Positions 24,723-36,024 of a DNA stretch of 64,000 nucleotides are shown here, piece by piece. The notes beneath the pieces are model-generated. The model ran no database searches. It was not told the DNA's origin and saw only the letters and a program-made list of their open reading frames with translations. Positions within the stretch are counted from its first letter, which is position 1. Every line of letters starts with the position of its first letter. Origin of the DNA: Xanthoparmelia taractica (taxonomy: Eukaryota; Ascomycota; Lecanoromycetes; Lecanorales; Parmeliaceae). The position numbers and the translations under genes are program-made. The stretch spans positions 1 to 64,000 of the forward strand of contig JANQBS010000184.1 in the NCBI GenBank assembly GCA_033085395.1, read 5' to 3'.

Positions 24723-25066
24723 TTCCCCACATACATACTCCCCTTCTTACCCCAGCTTTCCCACCAACCCGACTAATAATTTCAACCCTGCACCCCTCTC
24801 TTACATTCCACCTCACCGCAAGCACATCACCGGTGAAAGAGACATACTTACCTCAACCAACCCCCAATAAACCAAACAACCAACCCCCGTGCGTCTATCC
24901 CAAACCCGATCCAACCAATTCATCCTACTTCTATTTCTACCTCTAACCGCCCGCCACCAAAACCCGTCCGGCGTCCGCCAACGCCTCATGCAGATGCAGA
25001 TATCTGCAGGTGAAAATTGTGCGTTTCTGTCCGTTTCGCACCACCACGGATGTTGGTGAGTATGTA

Positions 25067-25076
25067 AGTATGTATG

Positions 25077-25106
<30 letters not shown>
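25067..25106 (+). repeat. GTAT microsatellite
   Basis: About nine to ten perfect tetranucleotide units. Confidence 0.92.
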
Positions 25107-25107
<1 letters not shown>

Positions 25108-25650
25108 GCGAATAAGTGAGCAAGGTGAGTAAAGTAAGTGCCTACGTCCGCTTAGGTAGAGAGAGAGTGTACGCGTTCCTTTTCTGCAAGTAACGCTACT
25201 CCCCTCTTCTCTACCGTGCCTACGTACGTACCTACAGCTTCCAATGTATGCAAAGGAGCAACGTACGTAGTATGTAGCCAGCCAGCCAGCCCCCCGCCGC
25301 CTCGGCGCTTACAATTCCAGCTCACAAGCCCCGCTGAACAAACGAATGCATGGATGACTGGCGTTTTAGCGTGTTTTATTCTTTTGCGACAATTTCATGT
25401 ACGTACGTTATACTTCGAAGTACTGCGTACGTCTGACATGACACCTATTAGGGATAAGGGTAGGGTACATGCTTTAGCGCCCCTACTTTATTAGCGTGGG
25501 CGGCTACAGGTAGGGCGCGGTCGGTACGGTTACCAATGGGGCGGATGTGGAGGCCTTGCTGCTTTTAGGTGAGGGGGGGGCTTTGGTGGGGTTGGTGGGG
25601 TTGATTGGAATGGAGAGGATGGAGAAAGGGGGGAGGGGAGGGTTGCATCA

Positions 25651-25700
25651 TGCGAGATGTGACATGTGAAATGTGAGATGTGAGATGTGAGATGCAGATG
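25651..25700 (+). repeat. Short TGAGATG heptamer array
   Basis: Several near-perfect copies of a 7-base unit (TGAGATG and variants TGAAATG, TGACATG), ending in GATGCAGATGAGG. Confidence 0.75.
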
Positions 25701-26236
25701 AGGAGTTGGGGTGAGTTGATAGGTTGTCTTTGTTATTGTTATTGTTGTTGTTTTTGGTAGAGGGGAAGGAAAAGGGTTGGGGGGGGGAGGGGAGAGAAAA
25801 AGGCGGGTGTAGACATGGTGAGGAAAACAGTAGCAGGAATTGATTCATGCAAGCAAACAAAACAGTGGTATCTCGGCGCAGAACATTGTTGACTGTGCCT
25901 TGCCCAGCGTTCACCCCCCCGCTCGTGCCCTGTGCAAGCTCCCATGCGCCAGTCAGATTAAAAGGCAAATAAAAGTAAAAAGTCTGGCAAAAGTCCCTCT
26001 CTGCGTTGTCAAGTCCGACGCCCTTCCAAATTTTTCGTCACGTCGTTTGCCTCCCATGTCGCGTAGGTAGAGTGGTAATAATGCATTCCTTGCAAGCAGC
26101 GCGCGAGGTCATCCTGACGCAACATTAGGTCGTGAAGAGTATTCGAAGTGGTCTAGTGTACTGATGGTGGATATGCGTACGTATCGCATACGCGGTAATG
26201 ATAGAGTTGGGCGTATACAGAGTGGAGGTGCGAGCT

Positions 26237-26947
26237 TTACTCCAACCGCCTCTTCTTTCCCTTTGGCGCCGGATCGAGCGGCGTAATTGGCGTCCTCGTG
26301 TATGTCACCGTCTTCGTAATCACCTGCCTCACGCTGACCGGCTTGTGTGTGCACGACCTGGGCCCTTCAAAGGACTTCGACTTCCCGTCGGCCCAGTCCG
26401 CAGGTGAGAACGGAGAGCGGTGAGCGCTACTGAATGCGCTGCTCTTCGGCGAATCTGTAACGGGAGACCAGGCTGGTGACTGTGGGATTCGCAGTTTGCG
26501 TAGGAGCGTGGGTGTGCGTGCTGAATTTGGAGGGCGCATGAAAGGCGAGGGGGGAACCATGGGTGCAGCGTCTGCTTTGCAGCTGTCATGGCCGCTGCAG
26601 TGACAGCTGTTGGCACTGGAGGGTTGGGTGATGGGTGTGGATTTGCCGGAGAGGCGGTCGAAGATTGGAGATCTGCCTGTGGAAGGGGTAGAGACGGCGG
26701 GGGAGAGGGTTCTGAGGAATTCGGTGTAGGCTTGTGGTGGTGTGATGGGTGTCTTCATGTCCTCGTCTTCTTGCTTGATGATCTCCAGCCGGCCAGGCAA
26801 CGGGCTCCTTGGTAGCTCGGACGGTAGACTTGCAGTCTTGGGTGTCTTGAGAGCGGGCAAGGCTGGCTTTGGGGATTTGGGCGTGTCGGCGGTAGGAGAG
26901 GTGGTACTGATGGTAGGAGGTATGGGCTTGGGCGAGGATGGAGCCAT
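26237..26947 (-). CDS. Pro/Ser/Thr-rich protein of unknown function, basic C-terminus
   Basis: A single open exon of 236 residues starting MAPSSPKPIPPT. It is almost wholly disordered in character: many SP/TP pairs (possible proline-directed kinase sites), a KTPITPPQAYTEFLRTLSPA block that looks ordered, a CHCSGHDSC cluster near the middle and a C-terminal VITKTVTYTRTPITPLDP followed by KGKKRRLE, which looks like a nuclear localisation signal. Frame use is consistent along its length and no competing frame has similar bias. I do not recognise a named family. It could be a nuclear or cell-cycle-regulated protein, but that is inference from composition. Confidence 0.7.
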   Translation of the reverse strand: MAPSSPKPIPPTISTTSPTADTPKSPKPALPALKTPKTASLPSELPRSPLPGRLEIIKQEDEDMKTPITPPQAYTEFLRTLSPAVSTPSTGRSPIFDRLSGKSTPITQPSSANSCHCSGHDSCKADAAPMVPPSPFMRPPNSARTPTLLRKLRIPQSPAWSPVTDSPKSSAFSSAHRSPFSPADWADGKSKSFEGPRSCTHKPVSVRQVITKTVTYTRTPITPLDPAPKGKKRRLE

Positions 26948-29586
26948 GATGGCCGTCGAATTGGACAGACCGTCTTTGTCAAATGAATGACGCGTTGACG
27001 CGATCAGACGGCGATGCCTACGACAGGCAGTTGAGTGAGCCGTGACCGCAGCGAAAGAAAAGAGAGGCTCCGGGGAATGAGGGGGTTATATGACAGGAGG
27101 ATTGAGGAGAGGAGTAGAGAAGGGAGCAAGATACCTTGATTTGTTAACGGGCTAGTAAGCAAGGCCAGCGCGGTGAGAAATTATTGAGTGGTGCTGCTTA
27201 GCTGGTTCAAGGCGGGCGGTTACAGAATGCTTTTCGCGCCAAGACTTCTCTTTTGCTTTTTTCTCAAAAAAATAATAACAATAAATCCTTTACAACAGCG
27301 TTGCATATGATGCACCTCGATGCAATATTAGAAGCAATCTAACTGGTTAGGGTTTAGTCAGCCGGGATCTCCGCTGGGTTGAATCCGGAAAAAGAGTCGA
27401 AGCCACGAGGAGAACTGGGACGAGACAAGGTCGACAAGGGTATGGCCCGTATGGGAAACAGCCGAGTGGTGATTGATTGACTGTGGAAGCGCCGTGATGA
27501 ACCTATGATTGGGCACAACACCTGCTAGTCTGACGACTTGCTGTGATTCGTGCCCTGTCCGTGCAGCTGATTAAGGGATCCTGCGGCCTTTGATTCGACC
27601 ACAATGGCCCTAGAAGTCTGCCGTCAGTATCACAGTGATCACAATGGTCACAGTGCCCATGGGGATCAACATGGGGTGAAACAGGGGAAGTTTATTCTTA
27701 CTGATGCTGATGGGAAATATGACCCAAAAGTAGCACAGCTTCGTGTCACAAGGGCCGACACAGAGAGAGAAAGAGAAAGGCGACGGAACGGAGTGTTCCC
27801 CGGATCAAGGGAGTAAGAGCGCTAAAAGATGTGATGGCTACCCCAAGTAGCCTAGGCGATCCCAACGACCAGGTAGAATCTCGATGTCACTCTAACCTCC
27901 CTGGAATGAGGGCTGTCTTTATAGATTGAGAATCTGTATAGCCAGCCGCCCAAGGCATCTCTATCTTGAGCCTGAAAGCGCGCGAGAACTGCTACCAATC
28001 TTGTATCAAGACTTTTTCACGACTCGTTACGAATAGGCTTGTATTCTTCCATCGCGAGCTCTCAGCTTGAGCGCCGAGGGGTGCGGCGTCAAAGGTCTGC
28101 GTGAAGTGACCTCAGCGGCTCTTTTCTTGTCTCAGGGCACATGACTGGCTGGGAAGTCATTATATAATCCTGCGACGACTGGTCAACTTGAGCCGTCTCA
28201 CTAAGATAACACAACATCCCGCACGCAGGCATCCACCTCATTTGGCTGTTGCTGGAGTTTAAATAACCCTCCAATCCTGTCTACAGCCAATCCCGTCTTA
28301 CTCCTGGACCCGACCAGATGGATGTTGACATTCTCAGACAGGCCGGATTGATATGTAGCAACATGAATGGCTCAGAATCGTAGCTCTCCCGATTTAGTGC
28401 CTCTGAAGCCGCTGACTGAGATCCTCGAGCCACGTGTCTGTCAGAACTTTATACCTTCCTTCCATCCATCCTATGAATGCTTTTTGGCGTACATAATTCG
28501 CAGCCCAGACTGTCTCTTAGATTCAGCAGATGAGTGGCGCGTAAGAATTTATGGGAATATGGTGACATGACAGGATAAGGCCCCTTTCCCCGCCATCTCG
28601 GGCATACTGAATAATGGGTACACATGTTCAACCTATCAATGCTTGTTGCCATAAACAAGATGAGTCTGTCACTCCATTCAAGCACTGCAGAATATCCCTA
28701 GATCAGATGCAGAGCAGAGACTTGATCCTATCACCCAGAGTGAGGACCTCTCTACGGGTAGTGAAGGGGATGTACATATGCCTGGTCTTAAAGAACTTGT
28801 GCAAGGCAGCTGCTTGAATTGATTCTCACATTTTCCAGAGATCGTGTGTTAAGTAAAGAGGAGCTGTAAGATGGCGGGTCGCTCGAATGGGAGGTCGTTG
28901 TCTACCTAACAGCTGTTGGTTTCTGCGTTGTGGTCATTGATGATTTGAAAGTGTAAGATACTTGGGATTGAAGACGTGCACGATTAGAAGCTGTAGAGTC
29001 AATATTCGATCTCACAATGCGGGTGAACGACCAAGTCTACAGGGTTTATTGCGTTTATTATCAGAACGTTACTTCAAGTATGCCGGACAAGTGATGAGAA
29101 TGCCGAACGGACGCACAATAGAGACTCTCCAAGCGCCGAGAGGCCAAGTGGTCCGGAAACCCTCAGACAAAAGGTTGAAGAGCGAGCATACCGAAATAGA
29201 AGCCAGAGTCCTATACCTCAAGGAAATGAACCAGCTGCATCGCTCATAGAGATAATCAATGATCCAAAGGCGTTAGATTCCAAGGGGGCATAAGAAAGAT
29301 TTGTCCGGATCCAGTATTCCGGTGTAGCTCTGCTATTCCTGTGCACACGGTGCTAGAGAAGCGAAAAGAAAAGGAAACGCTAGCAAGGCTGTACCCTTGC
29401 TGAATCCGTACTTTCAACGAAGTGAAAGCCGTCCGAATACAGGTGCTTGCTATGTTGTTACCTGCCAGGTGGAAGTGACCGGTCTTTTCAATGTCCGATG
29501 TGCGGCATATCCTAGGCCAGCTGGAGGCTGAGCGGAGCTCTCGCCAAGAGCTCGTGGTCCTTCATAACCTTCCTTGTAGACTCCGA
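26948..29586. other. Long intergenic region, no supported gene
   Basis: About 2.6 kb. Short frames at 27604-27816, 28367-28570 and 28962-29249 lack introns, signal peptides or conserved motifs that I can defend. The last contains FKYAGQVMRM, which faintly recalls the end of LINE reverse transcriptases but is too short to claim. Confidence 0.45.
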
Positions 29587-30861
29587 TCACCTTGAGTATC
29601 TGGGCATGCTTTTCCGCTGCTGGATGAGCACTTCTGTGTCTTTGTAGAGCCTATCCAAATACTCCATTGTAGTAGCATCCTTGAGCATTCTTCCAACTTG
29701 GATACCAGCGGAAATTAATTGGAGAACATGACGGTCATCCTTTAATGGTCTCGACTGAGGCTTGGTGGAGTGACGCATCTCTACGGAATTGTCAAGCAAT
29801 GTTGTGAGCTCCTTGATCTGACCATCGTAGATTGCCTTCGAAGGTATACGACGCTTGGTGGCCAGCCTCTTTAACAGGTACACCCACTCAGTCCAAGCCC
29901 TATCCGTGGCAACCCGGACCATGGGCTTTCCAGCTTCCAATGGAATCGGAAATTGGTACATTGCAATGAAATCAAAAGCGCATTGGGAAAGACGTCTGTT
30001 CACGCGTGACAGGGTATCGTTCTGTTCTTGATGATCTAGGCTGACTGGCTCGAAATCCAGGTCTCGCTCCCGGGCCTGTTGGACTTGGATCTTGGGTAAA
30101 TGCTGAACCTGGCCTTCCGCGAATTCATCTCGACCTCCACGGAATCTTCTTGGTGCTCTCTCATATCCTTTGGGCTCAGGCAATACAGCAGCTTCCCTTG
30201 AAGCAACACGTTCATCCAGGTACTCAACCCGATCCTGTGGAATCGTATACTCCGTCTCCCATGGATGATTGCCTACCGACGATGGTGGTCTTTGGTTTAA
30301 ATCCTGGTGACTCATGCGACGTGTCAATCCTGGAGGAGACCTCACTGGACTGAATCCGATCCCGCCTTCTGAGTGCGAATAGGGATGTTGAAACGAGGTT
30401 GGAATCCTTGAGAGTTGTGGCACTGCCTGGCTGGAATGTTCAAGCCGATCTGGAGGCTCATATGACCCAGGCCTTCTCGTGGGAGGCGGCATAACCAGAA
30501 CGCGGTTCTTGTCCATAACTTCATCTCGGTATGCAGGATTGACTTGTTGCAAAGGCCCAACGGTTTTGGGGTCAAGGCTAGCACGCTCCTCAGAAAATCC
30601 GTAGAGTGAGCTTGGGGGGGCCGTGCTGTATGCGTCGGTGTATACAGTGCGAGAGGCGAACGGCGCAATGCAATGATCATCGGGATACGGTATATGAGTA
30701 CTTCAAGACCATTAGCTAATTCCCTAGCATCGTTCCAATGACTTGACGGCCCTTCACCTTCGGGCAGAGGCTTCCTGTGGATGGCGAGAAGGGGCAAGGT
30801 CTTCTCTATCATGTCCTGGTCTCACCCATTGGTCCGAATAATAGCCTTCCCGGTGGGACAT
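29587..30861 (-). CDS. Conserved fungal protein of unknown function
   Basis: Two exons, 30861-30758 and 30700-29587, give 405 residues starting MSHREGYYSDQWVRPG. The intron (GTGAAG donor, GCTAAT branch, GAAG acceptor) splits a Ser codon and joins the two frames exactly. The N-terminal 220 residues are Pro/Arg/Tyr-rich and disordered in character. From about residue 265 there is a helical block: NRRLSQCAFDFIAMYQFPIP, VRVATDRAWTEWVYLLKRLA, KELTTLLDNSVEMRH, VLQLISAGIQVGRMLKD and EYLDRLYKDTEVLIQ. That block looks conserved and ordered, and no membrane span or catalytic motif is visible. The role is unknown. Confidence 0.78.
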
Positions 30862-32357
30862 GTTGAGAGGCTCTGAGCTATCAGTATAGAACCAGTACTA
30901 GCATCGACAAGACAACAGTATTGCAAAGGGTCGAAGGCATAGCCAAAGGCGCAAGGAGAACTCCCTCGAAGACATACTGTTTCTCGCAACGCTAGAACAC
31001 GACTAGAAGTCAGCTAGTAGGTCACAGCTGGAGAACCATCATCCTTTCGGCACGCCGGGCTCGCTCATGGCGACTGCAGATCTCAACGCCCGAACAAGCA
31101 AATAGCGAGTACTGCTTCTGGGAGATTTATCAAGGATCCAGGGATTGAGCTCGAAGATGCAACCCTTGCTCAAGACGATCTGTTGAGGCAAGGCTTCCAG
31201 TACGATGAGTTGGCGCCTAAGAGGTCGTCCGGTGAGGGCAATCCACGGTCAAATGGCGGTATGCATCTTCGTGGTGTGGTCCAGTCAGCTGGCTGGACAC
31301 GCAGAAGAAAAAAATTCAAAGCCTAACGATGACGGGCATTTTCTCGTCCAATACCGTGAATGCACTTGATGGCTGCTCCGATAGGGTGGCGAAAGTACCG
31401 TGAAACAGGCACGTAACACGTTTGAGGATCAAGCCCCCAAAAAACTCTTACCTAGAGTGTGAAGATAGAACATCGCCTTTCACCGTGCAAGTGACTCAAA
31501 AAACGAAGAACGGCAATAAAGGGATCCGGGGGTTGGGTACCTATGAGGCGGATGATGGACGAATGGCGAGGCCTGTTGGAGTCTAGAGACTGAGGAGACA
31601 AACCCCCGATCCTTGTGATTGCGTACCAAACCTGCTTCCTTCTTCGTCAAACGACGAATACTTGTGGAGAAAATGGAGATGCCAGTGTGAGAAAGCATAT
31701 GCATTGTGGGTTTGGAGTGAGCGCGACAACTTTAGTGGGCCATTTGTGTCGCTTCGATTGTGTGCGCGTTCGTTGTCAGTGCAGAAACCAGTCCTGGATT
31801 TGGACACCGCAGCCAACATCAGGCAGCATGTGCATCGATCTTGAGACGCCGAACCGCTTAAGCAGGAAGGCTCATGCATCCTGATCACTGGCTAGAACGT
31901 CTGTTGAGTTCAAGGCTTTTGGGGAGGAGGAAGTGCACGGTATACGCCGGAGGCAGTAGAGTGGCGAACGGCTGAGCGCCTTGCGCCCCCAAGAGAGGGA
32001 GAGATGGTGAGAGTTGTTCTGTCGTTGTCGTCTGTATGCCCAATGATCTGCTGCTGGAGTTTCCTGTTGTGAATCTAGCATATCAGCGCCGTTGAAGACT
32101 AGAGGTTCTGGGATGTGCCCTTGCATGGAGAAAAGGTTGAATGAAGGATTGTGCAGCAGTTGCTGCCCAAAGTTTGCAGATCTCTATTTTTCGCTTCGAC
32201 TAAAGGATTACGAGGCACATATTTTCTTTTCTCTTGGAACGACCTTATCAACGTTGTGTCAAAAAGTTAAGCAGATTATCGGAGATATATCGATATTTAC
32301 TTTATAACTTCAGCCACCAGTCAGCTCTTGAACTGGTGCTCTTCTCTCCCCACTAGT
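30862..32357. other. Intergenic, no supported gene
   Basis: About 1.5 kb between two minus-strand genes. Several overlapping frames of 60-100 codons on both strands around 31480-32300 have no motifs or splice partners. Confidence 0.45.
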
Positions 32358-33986
32358 TCACCGAGTCAAGATGTCATAGCCGCACTCTTCTTGACCCCGT
32401 TCAAAGGCTACAGAGAAAAAACTCTGCATCGCCATGTAATGGAATAGGATGCCGCCTAACACCGCCAAATGCCATATGTTGTGACTGCCTCCAGCATAAT
32501 CAAACCACCCATGCAACCATCGCTCCGGCACCTGCCCATGGATTAACTCAGGGACCGTTCTGGGGTTCGGGTTACTAACTTGACCTGCGTAAATGAGGGC
32601 CCCGACAAGATACACGGTGATGGACTTTCCAATAGGCGCATAAAACGCCCACGCCCATCCTGGACTCCTAGTCCAGCTCAATTGAAATATTGGGGCAAAG
32701 CCAGTAGCGGCAAGCGAAACATAGAAAAGGACCCGAAACCAGTTCATGTCGGCGCGATTGAATGTTGGATGCCAGGGTAGAATAACGCCCCCTACACCAA
32801 GAGTGGCGGTCGTGGTGATGTAGATCCAGCGACTGACGGGTTCACAGTAGAAAGCAGTGTACTCAGTCGTCATAATCGACGCAGCGATCAGTAGTGAAAT
32901 GCCGGTGTAATCGACGCAAGCAAAGCGTTCCATGAGGGTCTGTTCTGAGATGCTACTCATTGTATGCCACATACATGAGCAGACCAAGCATTTGCAAGCG
33001 GCGAAGAAGAAGGCCGCAGCAAAGAAGACGTCCGTCTTGGAGGAATGAGAGAAATTGACCGAGGAAGGGTAGAAGTAGAAGGCAATAGATAGCACGATGA
33101 CCAGGCCGATGGCATGAGACCAGATGTTCACCGTCTCGTTGGAGAAGTTGAAAGCCGACTTGATGCAGTCGATCTTGTTTTCGGAGAACCGATAGCCCCT
33201 GGTGATGTGAGGATTGACTCGCCACGGGTGTGGCAAGTCGTCGTATGTGATCAGCCGGTGTTCTTTTGCCCTTTTGACGGCATGCTCGATATTCTCTTTC
33301 AACGTCTCTCTTGCCCGGCGTGCCTTATCCAGCCCCTCATCTACAACTTCTCTTGCTTTCTCAAAGCCCTCCTCTGCTATCCGCCAGCCTCCATCTATGA
33401 TGTCTGAAATTCCTTTGTCCTTGACAGCCAGAGCACGAGTCTCCAAATCCGAAAGAAAATTATCCATGAGTCGCATGCCAGCTTGCGCTTTCGCCTCTAA
33501 CGTCTCTCGTGTGGGTAACGCATCGTTGTATCTGCTCTCCACGGTCTCCACGAGGATCCGTGCCCGTCGCCGCCCAGCGCCAATCAGCTCGCCTGAGACA
33601 TGTGAACACGATTCTCGTATAGCATCCAAAGTGGAATATGCGCCGTTGACCGTTGCATCGAGTTTCAAATTGCCGTAGTTCTCTATCCAGTCCAATCGCC
33701 GTCCCAATTCAGAGATGAAAAGGTCAACCTGATTAGTACCGTTAGCAAAACAGATCCTGCACTTGAACATGGGGGAAGCAACCTTCATGAATATAGCGTC
33801 GGAGTCTAATTCGTAGGAGCGTCTTCGCCATGGTTGATGGGATGAGTGCCGCCGTCTTTGGGAGGGGGGCGATGCAGGTGGAGGTGTTGCAGTGGTGTGG
33901 GCGTCTGATGCTGCGTCGTGAGAGGCAAGGGCTAGTGAAGGAGTAGAGCAGGCCATGACGAGCGAGCTTGAAGAAAGAGAGCGCAT
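32358..33986 (-). CDS. IZH3: PAQR / hemolysin-III family membrane protein, Izh3-like
   Basis: A seven-span membrane protein of the progestin/adipoQ receptor family; yeast Izh proteins affect zinc and lipid homeostasis (family knowledge). One exon, 542 residues from ATG 33986. A long soluble N-terminal part of about 260 residues contains a mostly helical, charged segment rich in Ala/Glu/Lys/Arg (for example EEGFEKAREVVDEGLDKARR). That extension is what places it with Izh3 rather than the short Izh1/2/4. The PAQR core starts with PHITRGYRFSENKIDCIKSA and NETVNIWSHAIG, has a CMWHTMSS motif, and ends with GGSHNIWHLAVLGGILFHYM, supplying the His and Ser/Asp residues expected for metal binding. Hydrophobic segments are spread over about residues 290-520. 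It is divergent from the THOC5-like gene. Confidence 0.92.
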   Translation of the reverse strand: MRSLSSSSLVMACSTPSLALASHDAASDAHTTATPPPASPPSQRRRHSSHQPWRRRSYELDSDAIFMKVASPMFKCRICFANGTNQVDLFISELGRRLDWIENYGNLKLDATVNGAYSTLDAIRESCSHVSGELIGAGRRRARILVETVESRYNDALPTRETLEAKAQAGMRLMDNFLSDLETRALAVKDKGISDIIDGGWRIAEEGFEKAREVVDEGLDKARRARETLKENIEHAVKRAKEHRLITYDDLPHPWRVNPHITRGYRFSENKIDCIKSAFNFSNETVNIWSHAIGLVIVLSIAFYFYPSSVNFSHSSKTDVFFAAAFFFAACKCLVCSCMWHTMSSISEQTLMERFACVDYTGISLLIAASIMTTEYTAFYCEPVSRWIYITTTATLGVGGVILPWHPTFNRADMNWFRVLFYVSLAATGFAPIFQLSWTRSPGWAWAFYAPIGKSITVYLVGALIYAGQVSNPNPRTVPELIHGQVPERWLHGWFDYAGGSHNIWHLAVLGGILFHYMAMQSFFSVAFERGQEECGYDILTR

Positions 33987-34427
33987 TTGGAGATTGAATT
34001 GCGATGTGACAATCAATTGGAGTATCTTATTTTGAGAATCTGTTGGGGGATATAGTGAGGGGCAAAAGGGGACGCGGCTCGTTTGGTCTGGTCAGTTGAC
34101 GGAGTGACATGGGAAGAAGGCCCATGAAGTCAATTAGTTGCCAATGGCGTGGACTGGACAGAGGCTGTAAGAATTCGAGAGTATCTATTTTACAATCAAA
34201 TTGCACGTGGTACTTATGGGCGTTATAGTAGGATGGCGTTGGGGGTGCTCTCTCTGTCGTCATGCTACTTCTACACCACTGAGGCGGCCCCTGGCAGGGT
34301 CCGAGGGTCTAGGTAGCCCTTGCGCACCCCCGACTACAGTAAGCTGAATGGCAAAAACGTTTTGGGTAGAGCCTCATGAACAAGAGCTTGATGCGTGTTC
34401 AATCAACAGCAACCACAACTCTTCACC
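33987..34427. promoter_or_regulatory. Shared upstream region of two divergent genes
   Basis: About 440 bases separate the starts of the Izh3-like gene (minus) and the THOC5-like gene (plus). It must contain both promoters. No specific operator can be assigned by eye. Confidence 0.5.
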
Positions 34428-35207
34428 ATGCCAATATCTACTGCTGATGTAGGCACTGGAGACATAGTAACAGACTCATACCTCCAATCAGTCATAGCCA
34501 CATCTCTCCACACCCGCGAGCAATGCATGAACCTCATCGATCTGGTCGAAGCCAACGCTATCGCAGCCTCACAGACGCCCTCGGTCGCAGTCCAGCTCGA
34601 CATATCAAAGCAGCAACGCCTACTTTTCTCCCATCTGGGTCAGTTGCGCGAGTTGAACCGCAATGCTATTCTCAAAGTGAGGAATACAAAGCAGACAACC
34701 GCAGAGGCCCGGCAAGAAATCGACAGGCTGCATCTGCAACTACAAAATCTCTACTACGAGGAGAGACATCTCCGAGGCGAGATCGCCGCGTGCGACTCTT
34801 ATGAGTAGGCTTGACTTGCGAGTTTCCATGGCAAAATGAAGGCTAATTTGCTGTCGCTCAGTCACAAATACCAACAGCTCCCCCTTATACCCGTCGAAGA
34901 GTTCCTAGAAATGCACCCTGAGCATGCAGAAGCCGATGAGAAGACACTGATGTTCGCACGTATCACTCATGAACACTCGGAACGTGAACTATTGGAGCAG
35001 GAGCGGCAAGGTCTCCTCAAGAAGAAGCAAGGCTTGATTGCGGACAACAAGAAGAGGAAAGATGACCTCGCGAGCTTAGACAAGGATTTGGAGACATTCA
35101 TCGATGTGCGTGATCCTTTCATTCATGGCTACTACACGCCAGCACTCGATGCTAACTTATACTAGGCTGCTAAACCTATACAGAAGATATTCGAGAAGCA
35201 ATACTGA
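34428..35207 (+). CDS. THOC5: THO complex subunit 5 homologue
   Basis: A component of the THO/TREX complex linking transcription to mRNA export (family knowledge). Exons 34428-34804, 34862-35105 and 35166-35207 give 220 residues. The first intron (GTAGGC ... GCTCAG) splits an Asp codon; the second ends in CTAG and joins ETFID to AAKPIQKIFEKQY, the expected C-terminal block of the fungal protein. Exon 1 encodes a helical region with YEERHLRGEIAACDSY, and exon 2 opens HKYQQLPLIPVEEFLEMHPE, the signature stretch of THOC5. A coiled coil of the ERELLEQERQGLLKKKQGL type follows. ATG 34428 (MPISTADVGTGD) is the first in this frame. The length fits the short fungal form rather than the animal protein. 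Confidence 0.9.
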
Positions 35208-36024
35208 GCTTTCATCAGTAACAATTTCTTTCGTCCAACGAGTGACAGCTTTCTTTAGAGCCAGATGATGGTTCTTCGTCCGAGGGCTGGCGTTTCAACG
35301 GAGTGCGTACTAAGGGGCATGTGAACTGAGATACCCATTGTGCCATAGCAATTTATCGCATGCGCTTTTAGTCATCCACAGAGCTTCATTCTATTTACAA
35401 GTCACTCAACTGCGGTGACAATTGCTTAAGCTCTCGTTTTCCAAGGTTGTCCGTGGGCATCCGGGCATACCTTAATCAACCCACGTCTCCTACGGAGCGA
35501 CTTCTCGTTTACTTTGCTCTAAGAGCATAGAAATGCAGACATGTCCAGCACATTGTCTAGACTTCCACGTCAACAAGATGGGTCTCAACCGTCTTCAGTA
35601 TTTGTGATCCACATTCATCTTCTCATGCGTCATGTGATCGTATCCGTTTCCTTCCCCTATGCTTCCCTCAACAAAGTTGAACACATGTACTTCCTGTGGC
35701 CTGCCCTAAACACGAGCTTCCTGGCTATGAACATCCCCAACCAATCACCAGCGGCATCGTTTGGCTTCCCGTCAGAGATTCAGCCTGAATCCGCTCGGTT
35801 ATAGTTTGCCAAAGTACATATGGATAAGTCGAATGCTCGTTATGCTATTGGGGGGATCCACTGGTTCTGCCATGCGTGCCATTGTTTGGCTCTGCACTTG
35901 GCCTTCCTTTTCTAATTGTGATGACATACATCTTAGTACTTTAGATGTTGCCAGCCTAAGAATGATTCACCCCCATAGCTGAGATGTCTCCAGTATTTAT
36001 GTTCGAATCAGAGTTGGGGCGTCT
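35208..36024. other. Intergenic between convergent genes
   Basis: The 3' flanks of the THOC5-like gene (plus) and the dehydrogenase gene (minus). Frames at 35541-35804 and 35761-35982 have no support. Confidence 0.5.

Larger units (their letters stand above)
24596..26236. other. Low-complexity intergenic region with microsatellites
   Basis: Rich in simple repeats: TTTC near 24698, GTAT near 25067, several CGTACGTA-like palindromes at 25220-25440 and a TGAGATG array near 25651. Pyrimidine-rich and purine-rich runs alternate. No gene supported. Confidence 0.6.

Noticed and set aside
28962..29249. Frame with FKYAGQVMRM resembling the tail of a LINE reverse transcriptase
   Set aside because: The similarity is only about ten residues, no RT or endonuclease motifs lie upstream, and there is no poly-A or target-site duplication.
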